Notes under the pieces: generated by a model
What the model was told of the DNA's origin: nothing
Seen by the model: only the letters and a program-made list of their open reading frames with translations
The model's database searches: none
Program-made: the position numbers and the translations under genes
Assembly: GCA_947632035.1 (NCBI GenBank)
Contig: CANRNR010000001.1
Span: 62,001 to 126,000 of the forward strand
Direction: 5' to 3'
DNA from: an uncultured Clostridia bacterium
GTDB lineage: Bacteria; Bacillota; Clostridia; TANB77; CAG-508
Length of the DNA: 64,000 bases
Shown: positions 1-8,621 of the stretch, one piece after another
How positions within the stretch are numbered: position 1 is the stretch's first letter
How the letters are laid out: each line of letters starts with the position of its first letter

Positions 1-227
1 TGACCTGACTTTTTGCTTTCATTTTTCTTTATTGTTGATGTTCTACTTTGTTCTCTAATCTCTTCTTTATTTTTTTCTCTTTTTTGTTCTCTAATCATTT
101 CTTTACTTTGCTCTCTTCTTTGTTCTTTAATATTTTCTTTATTTGTTCTATTTCTATAATTATTTCTTCTTTTTTCAGGTAAATTCTTTTTACCTTGTTT
201 ATTCTCTTGTAACATTTCTTTTGTCAT
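1..227 (-). CDS. N-terminal part of an unrecognised, highly charged protein (runs off the left edge)
   Basis: About 75 codons are visible, starting at the ATG complementary to 225-227, with an AAAGGA ribosome binding site about 9 nt upstream. The visible part has no hydrophobic segment. It is dominated by Lys, Arg, Glu, Gln and Asn, with a loose repeat of the type KEQRREQ / IREQKRE / IREQSR, so it is probably a disordered or coiled-coil N-terminus. It lies downstream of the ROK kinase gene on the same strand, separated by about 430 bp. The family cannot be named from this fragment. Confidence 0.55.
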   Translation of the reverse strand, partial: MTKEMLQENKQGKKNLPEKRRNNYRNRTNKENIKEQRREQSKEMIREQKREKNKEEIREQSRTSTIKKNESKKSG

Positions 228-657
228 TATTCATTATCCTTTCTTCTCTTTTATTTTTAACTTTACTAATTTTTATTGTTTTTAGCTTTATTACTTTTAA
301 ACACAAAAAAATAGCTTATATAATACTATAAACTATTTTGAATTTCCTTTATTTAAAAAATATTTACCATTTTTTATTTTTTATGCAAGAAATAAATATG
401 TTTTCTATTTCCGCCCAAACATATTTAAGCTGTTTCTTGCTTATTATTTATATTTTTATATTTCCGCTCAAAATTTTATTTATAATATTATACTTTTATA
501 TTTTTATATTTAAAATAATAAATCTCATCTTTACCATAATTGGTAACAACTGCCTTTTATTATACATCTTTTTTGAGCTGTTGTCAAATTTACTTTTGCC
601 TTTAAACCATTATTCTTTAAATTTCTTTAATCTGCTTTTACCTTTAACTATACATTT
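228..657. other. Gene-free interval with a large stem-loop
   Basis: I see no convincing coding region on either strand between the ROK kinase stop and the start of the partial gene at the left edge. Plus-strand reading frames here lack ribosome binding sites and read as phenylalanine/isoleucine-rich antisense translations. The only structure noted is the long imperfect inverted repeat at 385-440. Confidence 0.5.
385..440. repeat. Long imperfect inverted repeat (stem-loop)
   Basis: The 19-nt arm at 385-403 is complementary to 417-427 plus 433-440. Only a 5-nt bulge (AGCTG, 428-432) interrupts it, and the loop is 13 nt. The loop carries TTTCCGCCC, and a similar TTTCCGCTC recurs at 462-470. There is no strong T tract directly after either arm, so it is not a standard intrinsic terminator. 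It could end the ROK kinase transcript or be a leader structure of the downstream gene. Confidence 0.5.
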
Positions 658-1554
658 TTACATTATAGTTGACCCAATAATTCCTGCATCATTTCCTAAA
701 CTTGCAAGCTTTATTTCTGGCAATGTATTTTTGTTAAATACATATCTTCTACTATTAAATTCTTCTAATAACATTTTATATAAAATATCTTTAAAATATA
801 CAAAGCTTCCACCTAAACAAATTGCTTCAGGCTCTAATAAATCTGTTATATTTGATAAACCTATTATTAAATTATCTATATATTCTTTTAAAATTTTTTG
901 TATTTCTGTTTCTTCTTTTCTTTCTTTTAATAATTCCAAAAGTTCTTTGGCTGTAGTATCCTTATTTAGTCCCATTACATCTATTAAAGAATTTTTTAAT
1001 CTTTTCATTGAACAATAAGTTTCAAAACATCCTTTTTTTCCGCAGTTACATAGAATTCCATCTTTTTTTATTATCATGTGCCCTATTTCAAATCCTGGGT
1101 TTCTTTTTGGTTTTAGCTCTTTTCCTCCTAAAAATACTGCACCACCTATTCCTGTTCCTAAGCACATAAATACAGCATCATCATAATCTTTTAAACTTCC
1201 ATATTGTTTTTCAGCTAATCCTGCACATTTTGCATCATTGTTTATTTGTATTTTTCCATTAAACTCTTTTTGTATTATTTTAGTAATATCAAATTCATCT
1301 ATGCCAAGATTTACTAGGCTTGTAAGCTTTCCATCTTTCGGTGTGCCAGGGCTTGCAATTCCTATTAATTCTATTTCATGTTCTTTTGATATTTTTTTAA
1401 TAACTTGCAAAATATAATTCTCTATAAACTCATTTAAATTATCACTTTTATTATTTCCATTTATATCTGTTTCATATTTTTCTACAATATTTTCATCTTT
1501 GTCTATTAAACCTATTCCTATATGACTTCCACCTATATCAATTCCTATTTTCAT
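658..1554 (-). CDS. ROK-family sugar kinase (glucokinase/N-acetylhexosamine kinase-like)
   Basis: The 298-residue protein has the full ROK architecture. The N-terminal ATP phosphate loop is DIGGSHIGIGLID (residues 5-17), the catalytic-base region is INNDAKCAGLAE, the second phosphate loop is GTGIGGAVF, and the zinc-binding signature is HMI...CNCGKKGCFETYCS. The ROK family contains glucokinases, fructokinases and ManNAc/GlcNAc kinases as well as repressors. There is no N-terminal helix-turn-helix here, so it is an enzyme rather than a regulator. The exact sugar cannot be read from sequence. It is downstream of the pilus operon but separated from it by a terminator, so it is probably an independent unit. 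Its Shine-Dalgarno sequence is unusually far from the start codon; see the leader entry. Confidence 0.9.
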   Translation of the reverse strand: MKIGIDIGGSHIGIGLIDKDENIVEKYETDINGNNKSDNLNEFIENYILQVIKKISKEHEIELIGIASPGTPKDGKLTSLVNLGIDEFDITKIIQKEFNGKIQINNDAKCAGLAEKQYGSLKDYDDAVFMCLGTGIGGAVFLGGKELKPKRNPGFEIGHMIIKKDGILCNCGKKGCFETYCSMKRLKNSLIDVMGLNKDTTAKELLELLKERKEETEIQKILKEYIDNLIIGLSNITDLLEPEAICLGGSFVYFKDILYKMLLEEFNSRRYVFNKNTLPEIKLASLGNDAGIIGSTIM

Positions 1555-1593
1555 TTTTGTTATAGTTAATATATAAAATTAACTAATCTCCTT
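1552..1593 (-). promoter_or_regulatory. Leader hairpin between Shine-Dalgarno and start codon of the ROK kinase gene
   Basis: A strong AAGGAG (complement of 1588-1593) lies 33 nt upstream of the ATG, too far for normal initiation. Between them is a perfect 8-bp inverted repeat (TAGTTAAT / ATTAACTA, complement of 1578-1585 and 1563-1570) with a 7-nt loop. If the hairpin forms, the effective spacing falls to about 10 nt. This is seen in sequence; the functional reading is inference. Confidence 0.5.
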
Positions 1594-1729
1594 TCTTTCT
1601 ATTTTTAAATTGCAGTTTACAAGCTTAACTTTAAATTACTCTTTACACCCTTAATTTTATATTAACAAAAGTTAACATTTATAAGTACTTTAAATTATAT
1701 TAGACATTATACAACATATTTTATAAATA

Positions 1730-1785
1730 AAAAAGTAGAAGTTTACCAAAAGTTTTTCCTTTGTAATAACTTCTACTTTTTTATT
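1730..1785 (-). terminator. Intrinsic terminator of the pilus operon
   Basis: The arm at 1730-1743 (AAAAAGTAGAAGTT) is complementary to 1768-1781, with a 24-nt loop, and T-rich sequence flanks both sides. It lies immediately after the pilC stop codon in the direction of transcription. Confidence 0.75.
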
Positions 1786-1797
1786 TAAGAAATCTAT

Positions 1798-3156
1798 CTA
1801 AATTGTTGATTTTAATGAGTCAAGTAACCAGTTACCCATATATAATTGGATACATGGTACAAGTACAACAACTACTAAGAAGATTAACAATATTCCAACG
1901 AAGAAATATGATATTTCTGGTAATACTTTCATAATCTTTTGTAAGCTGTTTTGTATATCTATATCCATATAATCTAACAATTTTTGCATCATTTCTGTTA
2001 AGTCTGTTTGCATACCTATTTTTAACATTTCTATTTCCATTGAAGAACACAATCCTGATTTTTCAAATGGTTCTATCCATGAACTACCAACTAACAAATT
2101 ATTAATTGATGTTTCAATTATGGACAGCATAACGTAATTTTTTACAACAGTTTTACTAACCTCTAAGGCATCTTGTATTCTCATTCCATTTTGTAAATTA
2201 AGTAACATTGCTCTCATAAATCTTGAGAAATCAATTCCAAAAACTAATTTACCAAATACTGGTGCTTTATATTTGAAATAATGCCAATTATATCTTCCCT
2301 TTGGTGTGAAAATATATCCTACTATTGCACCTACTATTAATGCAATAATTCCTACAGGTATGTACCAGTAAAGCATTAAATTATCTAAGAAATCCATAAA
2401 CCACAATGTTATGTCTGGAAGTTTCGCACCACTACCACCCATTTGAGCAAATACATCTTCAATAGATGGTAATACGAATACTGTTCCAACAATAAGTAAT
2501 ACTAATATTGCGACAAATTGACCTATATTTGGAATTAAAATGCTCTTTATCTTTCTATTTCTGGTTGTGGTTTCATCCAAATACCTTACTGCTTGTTCTA
2601 ATGAGGTTGTAAGAGAACCAGAAAGTTCACCTACTCTTATCATGTTTATGTATATATATGAGAATATGTTAGAATAATATTCCATTGTAGTATACATATA
2701 TTCTCCATTTTCTACTCCCGCCAAGATATCCTCCAGAACTCCTCTAAAAGAAATGTTATCAGTACTATTTATTATAGTGCTTAAAGCATGAATGTTATTG
2801 AATCCTGCTTTTTTTAGTAAGTAAAAATTTTGTGTAAATATGATTACATCTCTTGTTGTTATTGATTGTCCTATTGATAATGACATATTAAGTTTTTCTC
2901 TAAATGTTGGAGAAGAACTTTCTTTACCTTGTAATATGTTAGCTGAGTTTGCTGTTTTCATTATTTCTTCTATATTGATAATGTTTCTTTTAGTTGCTTT
3001 TGGTTTTCTACTTTTATAGCTTAGCTGAACTACTTCTATTGGCATTAAGCCATTTCCTTTTAGCCTTTTGATCAAATTGTTTTTGCTTGACTCTTCTACT
3101 TTGTTTCTTACAATTTGTCCTTGTTCAGTTACAGCTCTGTACATATATTCTGGCAT
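1798..3156 (-). CDS. pilC: Type IV pilus inner-membrane platform protein PilC
   Basis: The 452-residue protein has two T2SF (GspF/PilC) domains. The first is around residues 110-235, including the motif RVGELSGSL; the second is around 310-435, including KIGMQTDLTEMM. Hydrophobic segments at about 205-230, 262-285 and 415-440 match the usual three-helix topology. PilC is the membrane platform that couples the PilB and PilT ATPases to pilin insertion and removal. The N-terminal roughly 100 residues are a charged cytoplasmic extension. It is the last gene of the pilus operon, 41 bp after pilT and directly before a terminator. Confidence 0.93.
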   Translation of the reverse strand: MPEYMYRAVTEQGQIVRNKVEESSKNNLIKRLKGNGLMPIEVVQLSYKSRKPKATKRNIINIEEIMKTANSANILQGKESSSPTFREKLNMSLSIGQSITTRDVIIFTQNFYLLKKAGFNNIHALSTIINSTDNISFRGVLEDILAGVENGEYMYTTMEYYSNIFSYIYINMIRVGELSGSLTTSLEQAVRYLDETTTRNRKIKSILIPNIGQFVAILVLLIVGTVFVLPSIEDVFAQMGGSGAKLPDITLWFMDFLDNLMLYWYIPVGIIALIVGAIVGYIFTPKGRYNWHYFKYKAPVFGKLVFGIDFSRFMRAMLLNLQNGMRIQDALEVSKTVVKNYVMLSIIETSINNLLVGSSWIEPFEKSGLCSSMEIEMLKIGMQTDLTEMMQKLLDYMDIDIQNSLQKIMKVLPEISYFFVGILLIFLVVVVLVPCIQLYMGNWLLDSLKSTI

Positions 3157-3197
3157 TAAAGTTTAACCTCCTTTTGAAATATTTTTATTCTACAATT

Positions 3198-4316
3198 TTA
3201 TAAGCTTTGTTTATCTGCATTTTCCTTTTTAATTTTTAATTGCATAATTGTTCTATTTAAAATTTCAATATTCTTTTCTTCTATTTGAGCTTTAGCTTGG
3301 TCTAAAGTTATTCTATCATCTACAAATAATTGTGCTAAAGAATTTATTAAACCAACACTACCTTTTTCAGATGCACTTTGAATTGCATCTTCTATTTCTG
3401 AAACACTAATTTTGTCTTTACGAATTATTCCTGCTACTATGTTATCTACTACCATTACTTCTGGTACTAAAACAAGTGAGCCATCTTTTCCTTTTAATAA
3501 TCTTTGTGAAATTACTAATTTTAATAATGAGGCAATTAAGTATTTAATTGTTTGTTGATCACGTAAATCATAGAAGTTTATCATTCTGTCGATAGTTTCT
3601 GCACAAGATTTCGTATGTAATGTTCCTATTACTAGGTGTCCAGCTTCTGCTGTTTCGATTGCTGCCTCCATTGTTTCTCTATCACGAATCTCTCCTACTA
3701 CTAGGATGTCACAGTCCTCTCTTAAACAGTTTATAACACCATCACTATAAGTTAAGCAGTCTCTTCCTACACCTATTTCTTTTTGTACAATAACTGATTT
3801 TTTACATTCATGTTTGTACTCTACTGGGCTTTCTAGTGTTAATATCTTTTTATTATGATTTTCATTTATATAATTTATTAATGCATTAAGTGTAGTTGTT
3901 TTACCAGAGTTAGTTTTTCCTGTTACTAGTATTAATCCTTGTGGCTGTGAAGTCATTCTTCTAACAATATCAGGAACTCCTAAATCTTCATATTTTGGTA
4001 GGGTTTTCTTAATAAGTCTTAGTACAACTACTGGTGATTCATTTGCCATTGAAATATTAACCCTTAGTCTTAAATCTCCAAATGCATAAGAAGAATCTAA
4101 TTTTTTATTTTGCTTGAAAAGGTTATCCTTTTCAACATTTCCTCCAACGAAATGATCATAAATGTCTATCATATCTTCTTCTGTTAATACATCACAATCT
4201 TCAATTTCAATTAATTCTCTCTTTATTCTTAAAACTGGTTTTATCTTACAGATAAGGTGAATATCTGAGGCATCTCTTTCTACGGCCTCACTTAATATTT
4301 TTTCTATATTTACCAT
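3198..4316 (-). CDS. pilT: Type IV pilus retraction ATPase PilT
   Basis: The 372-residue secretion ATPase has its Walker A at about 133-140 (GKTNSGKT), an Asp box around LTLESPVEYKH, a Walker B (DILVVGEIRD) and a His box (GTLHTKSCAETIDRMI). It lacks the long N-terminal GspE domain and the zinc tetracysteine of PilB, which assigns it to the retraction (PilT) subfamily. It follows pilB by 18 bp and precedes pilC, an order common in clostridial pilus loci. The ATG is preceded by AGGAGG with normal spacing. Confidence 0.93.
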   Translation of the reverse strand: MVNIEKILSEAVERDASDIHLICKIKPVLRIKRELIEIEDCDVLTEEDMIDIYDHFVGGNVEKDNLFKQNKKLDSSYAFGDLRLRVNISMANESPVVVLRLIKKTLPKYEDLGVPDIVRRMTSQPQGLILVTGKTNSGKTTTLNALINYINENHNKKILTLESPVEYKHECKKSVIVQKEIGVGRDCLTYSDGVINCLREDCDILVVGEIRDRETMEAAIETAEAGHLVIGTLHTKSCAETIDRMINFYDLRDQQTIKYLIASLLKLVISQRLLKGKDGSLVLVPEVMVVDNIVAGIIRKDKISVSEIEDAIQSASEKGSVGLINSLAQLFVDDRITLDQAKAQIEEKNIEILNRTIMQLKIKKENADKQSL

Positions 4317-4334
4317 GATTTCCTCCTATGTATA

Positions 4335-5957
4335 TTAAAAAATAGCTAATTTGTTATTAATTTCTTCTAATGTAGTAATTCCTGCTAATACTTTATTTAT
4401 TCCATCTACTATTAATGGTCTGTAACTAGTTTCTAATGCTTTTCTTCTAATTTCAAGGCTTGATGCATCTTTTGAAATTAAATCTTTTATTTCTTCATCT
4501 ACATTTAGTATTTCAAAAATACCTATTCTCTCTAAGTATCCGCTTTGATTGCACTCTTTACATCCTACTGCTTGATAAGTTTTCTTTCCTTCTAGGTCAA
4601 ATTTCACATTGTATTTTTCACCTATTTTTTGAATAATTTCTTTTTCTTTCTCTGTAAAATCTCTTTCTATTGAACAATGTGGACAAATTCTTCTTACTAA
4701 CCTCTGTGATACTGATGTTGCTAAAATACTAGCTATATCATAATTAGATATTCCCATTTTTCTAAGTCTTGTAATAACCTCTATGCTATCAATTGTATGT
4801 ATTGTAGATAAAACATAGTGACCAGTCTGACCTGCTTGCATTGCTATTTCTGCTGTTTCATTATCACGAATTTCTCCTACTAGAATAATATCTGGGTCCT
4901 GTCTTAAAACAGTTCTTAAAGAATCTGAGAATCCAGTTTTTGAATCAATTTCAATCTGGTTTAATCCGTCTATTCTAATTTCAACAGGGTCCTCAATGGT
5001 TGTTACATTTATTTTTGGATCATTTAAATAATCTATTATACTGTATAGAGTGGTTGTTTTACCTTCTCCAGTTGGAGCTGCTATTACTGTAATAGAGTTT
5101 CTTTTATTAAAACTTCTCTTAAGTAAATTTTCATCATTTGGAAATCCTAATTCAAATATATTACGAATATTTCCATTCTTCTTTAATAATCTTAATACGA
5201 ATTTTTCTCCATAAACATTTTTTTGTGAAGATACACGAATGTTGTAATCTGGATATAACAAAATTCTACCATCTTGAGACTCTTGTTTTTCCTGATGCAT
5301 ATTAGAAATTGCTTTTAATCTTCCTATAAGTTGTGCTTGTTTTTCTTTACTAACTTCTACTGCTGTAATAAGTCCACCATCTATTCTGTACCTAACTCTT
5401 ACAGTTTCCTCCAATGGTTCAATGTGAATATCACTTGCTCTTTTTTCCATTCCAGTTTTTATTATACTATCTACTAATCCTGAAATATCCGCATTTGCAT
5501 TTATATTTTCAGAAGCAATTCCTTCCAAACTGTCTATTATTTTTTCTATATTACTTTCAAATGTAATATACTTGTCCATTACTAAACCTTTATTTAGTAA
5601 TAAAAGTCTTACTTTTTCTACAGACCTCCTATTAGTTGTATCTGCAAAACAAACTTTAATTCTTCCTGCTGATATTTCAAAAGGAACTACTTTATTTTCC
5701 TTCATAATATCTAATGAGATATAATCTAGTACATCAATTTTAACATCACTTTGTGTTAAGTAAACTGCTTTTTCTTCTAGTATCTCTCCTATTGCATCAA
5801 TTAAAGTTTTTGAATCGCATAAGCCTAAAATATCAATTATATCACCTAATCTTTTTCTTGGATTTGATCTTTGATACTCAATGGCTTGCTGTATATCAGC
5901 TTCTGATACAATTCCTCTTTTTACGAGTTCTATTCCTATTGGTTGTCTTCTATCCAT
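4335..5957 (-). CDS. pilB: Type IV pilus extension ATPase PilB
   Basis: The 540-residue protein has an N-terminal GspE/MshE-type domain (about 1-150) and a C-terminal motor domain. Walker A is APTGEGKT (about 294-301), Walker B is PDIILVGEIRD (about 355-365), and the His box is STIHTIDSIEVITRL. A zinc tetracysteine follows: CPHC at about 425-428 and CKEC about 40 residues later. The zinc site and N-domain distinguish PilB from PilT. It powers pilin polymerisation at the cytoplasmic face of PilC. The gene starts with ATGGATAG after an AAAGGAG site. Confidence 0.94.
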   Translation of the reverse strand: MDRRQPIGIELVKRGIVSEADIQQAIEYQRSNPRKRLGDIIDILGLCDSKTLIDAIGEILEEKAVYLTQSDVKIDVLDYISLDIMKENKVVPFEISAGRIKVCFADTTNRRSVEKVRLLLLNKGLVMDKYITFESNIEKIIDSLEGIASENINANADISGLVDSIIKTGMEKRASDIHIEPLEETVRVRYRIDGGLITAVEVSKEKQAQLIGRLKAISNMHQEKQESQDGRILLYPDYNIRVSSQKNVYGEKFVLRLLKKNGNIRNIFELGFPNDENLLKRSFNKRNSITVIAAPTGEGKTTTLYSIIDYLNDPKINVTTIEDPVEIRIDGLNQIEIDSKTGFSDSLRTVLRQDPDIILVGEIRDNETAEIAMQAGQTGHYVLSTIHTIDSIEVITRLRKMGISNYDIASILATSVSQRLVRRICPHCSIERDFTEKEKEIIQKIGEKYNVKFDLEGKKTYQAVGCKECNQSGYLERIGIFEILNVDEEIKDLISKDASSLEIRRKALETSYRPLIVDGINKVLAGITTLEEINNKLAIF

Positions 5958-6046
5958 TTGTTTTCTCCTTTCATTTATCTTTTGTTATATATTCATTATA
6001 CAACATTTTTTTTTAAATTTATACAATTTTAGGCATTTGGCATAAC

Positions 6047-6481
6047 TTACCAGTATCTTAGTACATATTCTATAATTTGTGCAAAGCTATCACCTAAATA
6101 AATATTAACTGTAATTAGTTTTTTCTCCTTAGTATCTTCTATTTTATAAGTTCCTACATTAAATGAAAAACTCGTTACATTTTTAGTAATTTTTGTATCA
6201 TTCCTATAAATTGCTTTTTCCTCTTCATTATAAACATATTCTGTACCATCTTCAAATGTAATTTTATTTTCTCCTACGGTAACATCACTATTTTGTTTTA
6301 CATCATTTATAAAAAACATATTAAATTTATTAAATTCAGTAATATTAGTATCTTGTTGTTTTATGTCATATATATTATTTAGGAAAAAAGAAGTAACTAA
6401 TCCTACCATAGAAATTATAACTGTACTTATTCCAACATATATTACTAATGAAGTTAAAGTAATACCTTTTTGTGATTTCAT
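6047..6481 (-). CDS. Minor prepilin (type IV pilin-like)
   Basis: The 144-residue protein begins with a short basic leader and the prepilin motif QKG|ITLTSLVIYVGIS, followed by one hydrophobic helix to about residue 32 and a soluble C-terminal domain. Position 5 after the cleavage site is Ser where canonical pilins have Glu. It sits 11 bp downstream of another prepilin gene, in the position of the PilW/PilX-like minor pilins of other loci. Its function as a priming minor pilin is inferred from context. Confidence 0.8.
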   Translation of the reverse strand: MKSQKGITLTSLVIYVGISTVIISMVGLVTSFFLNNIYDIKQQDTNITEFNKFNMFFINDVKQNSDVTVGENKITFEDGTEYVYNEEEKAIYRNDTKITKNVTSFSFNVGTYKIEDTKEKKLITVNIYLGDSFAQIIEYVLRYW

Positions 6482-6492
6482 AAGTTCTCTCC

Positions 6493-6918
6493 TTATTTTT
6501 CTTTTACTTTAATTCTATTAAATTTCAATTCACTTTCAGTATCACCAGTTAGGTATTTTATTGATAGTGTTACCTTTCTTACATAATCTTTATTATACCA
6601 TTCAGGTGTATACTTTTGTATATCAAGAGTAACATTAAATTTATCTGGTATGCTAAAATCCTCTTTCATTTTATTTATTAATTTAAATTTGTTTGATTCA
6701 GTTACTTCATCAAAAGAAATTTTATCTATATACTCTAACATTTTGATTCCATAAATTGTTGCTATAGAATCAATTTGTGTATCTGCTTGCATTCTATATA
6801 CTGATATATACATTCCTGCAATTACGCCTATAAATATCATTAGTATCATAATAGCAAATACTAAGTCTTGTATAGTAAAACCTCTATTCGATTTTAATTG
6901 GTCTTTTATTTTATTCAT
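6493..6918 (-). CDS. Minor prepilin (PilV-like)
   Basis: The 141-residue protein has leader MNKIKDQLKSNRG, the cleavage motif G|FTIQDLVFAIMI and a hydrophobic helix to about residue 36. The C-terminal domain is soluble and contains IKYLTGDTESELKF. Position 5 of the mature protein is Asp instead of Glu. It lies between the prepilin peptidase gene and the second minor prepilin, so it is probably a minor pilin. Assignment to PilV is by position only. Confidence 0.8.
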   Translation of the reverse strand: MNKIKDQLKSNRGFTIQDLVFAIMILMIFIGVIAGMYISVYRMQADTQIDSIATIYGIKMLEYIDKISFDEVTESNKFKLINKMKEDFSIPDKFNVTLDIQKYTPEWYNKDYVRKVTLSIKYLTGDTESELKFNRIKVKEK

Positions 6919-6946
6919 GCTTTTCTCCTACACTATCACATAATAT

Positions 6947-7777
6947 TTAACTGAAAATATAATAATTAGCTATAATAAAACATATTATATTAGTAATACA
7001 TAAATAATATCCAATTGGAATTTTTCTATTTTTAATTTCTTTAAATTTGTCAGACTTTTCTACTTTGTTTAGTTTTTTAATTTTTGAAGATATTTTTTTA
7101 ATAATTAATTCAATCGCTATTATAAGCATGGTAAATGTTATGCTTAAAATTGTAATTGTTTCTCCTGAAAAGCAAACAAGTAACATACATAATAGCAATA
7201 TTTCAATTGGATAACTATTTTTTATCTTCTTTCTTAGAACGACAGTATCAATTAAAAGAAGTGCTACTATTATTGCTAAATATATAACATATCTATATAT
7301 ATTAGAATCCTTAGCTACTATATATAGATAAATTATATATAGAGTTTCTATTATATACCCAAATAATAATACTGACTTTTCAACATATCCTTTTTCTTTT
7401 TCAATTCCTGCTATTATAAATAAAGTAGCAAAATAAAGTAAACCACAAATAAAGTATATAGCTACATCTAATGTAACTTTAAAAATACTTAATTTTATAG
7501 AAATTGCAAATAAAACAAATGCCAATCCAGATAGTAGTTCAAGTAGCAAGTATCTTGGTCTTATTTTTTGCTTACAATATCTACATTTACCTCCTAAGAA
7601 TATATAACTTAAGATAGGAATTAAATCAAAAAATGATAATTTATGATTGCAATTTGGGCAAAAAGATTGCTCATGTGTAATATCTTTTTTTAATGGAATA
7701 CGATAAACTGCCAAAGTAAAAAAGCTACCAAATAATGTACCTATGATAAAAATTATAGTATATAAAAAAATGTCCAT
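6947..7777 (-). CDS. pilD: Prepilin peptidase PilD/GspO-like, with altered catalytic motifs
   Basis: The 276-residue membrane protein has the N-terminal A24 domain clearly preserved: GSFFTLAVYRIP at about 17-28, two CxxC pairs (CPNC and CRYC), DLIPILSYIFLGGKCRYC, and IRPRYLLLELLSG. About seven further hydrophobic segments follow. Prepilin peptidases use two membrane-embedded aspartates, in an IDxxxxxIPD-type motif and in GxGD. Here the corresponding segments read AGIEKEKGYVEKS and KNSYPIEILLL, so neither canonical Asp is visible and both positions can be aligned to Glu. It may be an active variant or a degenerate enzyme. Confidence 0.85.
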   Translation of the reverse strand: MDIFLYTIIFIIGTLFGSFFTLAVYRIPLKKDITHEQSFCPNCNHKLSFFDLIPILSYIFLGGKCRYCKQKIRPRYLLLELLSGLAFVLFAISIKLSIFKVTLDVAIYFICGLLYFATLFIIAGIEKEKGYVEKSVLLFGYIIETLYIIYLYIVAKDSNIYRYVIYLAIIVALLLIDTVVLRKKIKNSYPIEILLLCMLLVCFSGETITILSITFTMLIIAIELIIKKISSKIKKLNKVEKSDKFKEIKNRKIPIGYYLCITNIICFIIANYYIFS

Positions 7778-7976
7778 TTTTTGCTCCTTTCTTTTCTACT
7801 TTTTTGCTTTCTGCTAATTTTTCTATCGTTTCCGTTATTTATTATTACTTTTTAATTTTTTTAAAGCTTATGCTAATTTTACTGTTTTATAAAAGTTTAG
7901 GCATATATATCCTTATATATGCCCTCCTTTTATTTTTTCAAACGTATTAGTCTTTACTATAGTAAAAATTATACTA

Positions 7977-8444
7977 TTATTCTCCTGATTCTGCTGGAAC
8001 AACTGCATCTGTCTTTTCTACTTTTGTTACTACTGAATTTGAAATAGTAATTTTAAATATAGTACCATCTGTGTCTGTTACAGTAAATTCTGCAGTTGGA
8101 ATACTAAGTCCCTTGTTATTTGCTTTATCCTCATTACCTACTACAGAAGCTTTTGATGCTACTGTCATGCCTGGGAAGAATGGAGTTAATTCTGCTTTGC
8201 TAAATGTTATACTACCTGTTTGGCTAGATGAATAATATTTTGCTATCATAGCTGGATATATTTGACCAGCTAAATCGCTTATTTCTCCAGCTCTTTGATT
8301 AATTTTGGCTTCTTGAGCTGAAGCAAAGATACCTCCATCACTTAACACAAATCCAACTGTAATACCTGCTAAGATTAATAATACTACGATTGTAACTACT
8401 AATGCAATTAAAGTAATACCACTTTGTGTATTTTGGTTTTTCAT
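7977..8444 (-). CDS. Major type IV pilin-like protein, copy 1
   Basis: The 155-residue prepilin has leader MKNQNTQSG and mature start ITLIALVVTIVVLLILAG. It is nearly identical to the neighbouring pilin over the first roughly 45 residues and then diverges completely apart from short blocks. Position 5 is Ala rather than Glu, as is common in Clostridia pilin-like proteins. The gene has an AAAGGAG site. Sequence identity with copy 2 also extends into the 5' leader and part of the 3' untranslated region, showing tandem duplication. Two tandem, high-copy-looking pilin genes suggest major pilins, but which one builds the fibre is unknown. Confidence 0.85.
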   Translation of the reverse strand: MKNQNTQSGITLIALVVTIVVLLILAGITVGFVLSDGGIFASAQEAKINQRAGEISDLAGQIYPAMIAKYYSSSQTGSITFSKAELTPFFPGMTVASKASVVGNEDKANNKGLSIPTAEFTVTDTDGTIFKITISNSVVTKVEKTDAVVPAESGE

Positions 8445-8505
8445 GAGTTTTTCTCCTTTCTCTTTAATTTTTTGTATATATTTATTTAAATAAATATATA
8501 CAAAA

Positions 8506-8562
8506 TTATTTTAAATGTGTATCGTAGAATGTTCCGTTTGAATTATCATCTGAAGGTTTATC
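8506..8562 (-). pseudogene. Remnant of the 3' end of a second PilP-like gene
   Basis: Read on the minus strand this 57-bp stretch encodes DKPSDDNSNGTFYDTHLK followed by a stop. The intact gene at 9148-9591 ends in DKPSDNNSTGTFYNTGLK and a stop. The sequence following each copy up to the next pilin start is also closely similar. It is therefore the truncated tail of a duplicated copy of that gene, left between the two pilin genes. Confidence 0.85.
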
Positions 8563-8621
8563 ATATATATACCTGTCTTTTAACTTTTTCAAACGTATTA
8601 ATATTTATATAGCAAAATTTT

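Noticed and set aside
338..1018. Plus-strand 226-residue frame overlapping the ROK kinase
   Set aside because: It is antisense to a clear ROK gene and lacks a ribosome binding site; its low-complexity hydrophobic translation is typical of an antisense shadow.
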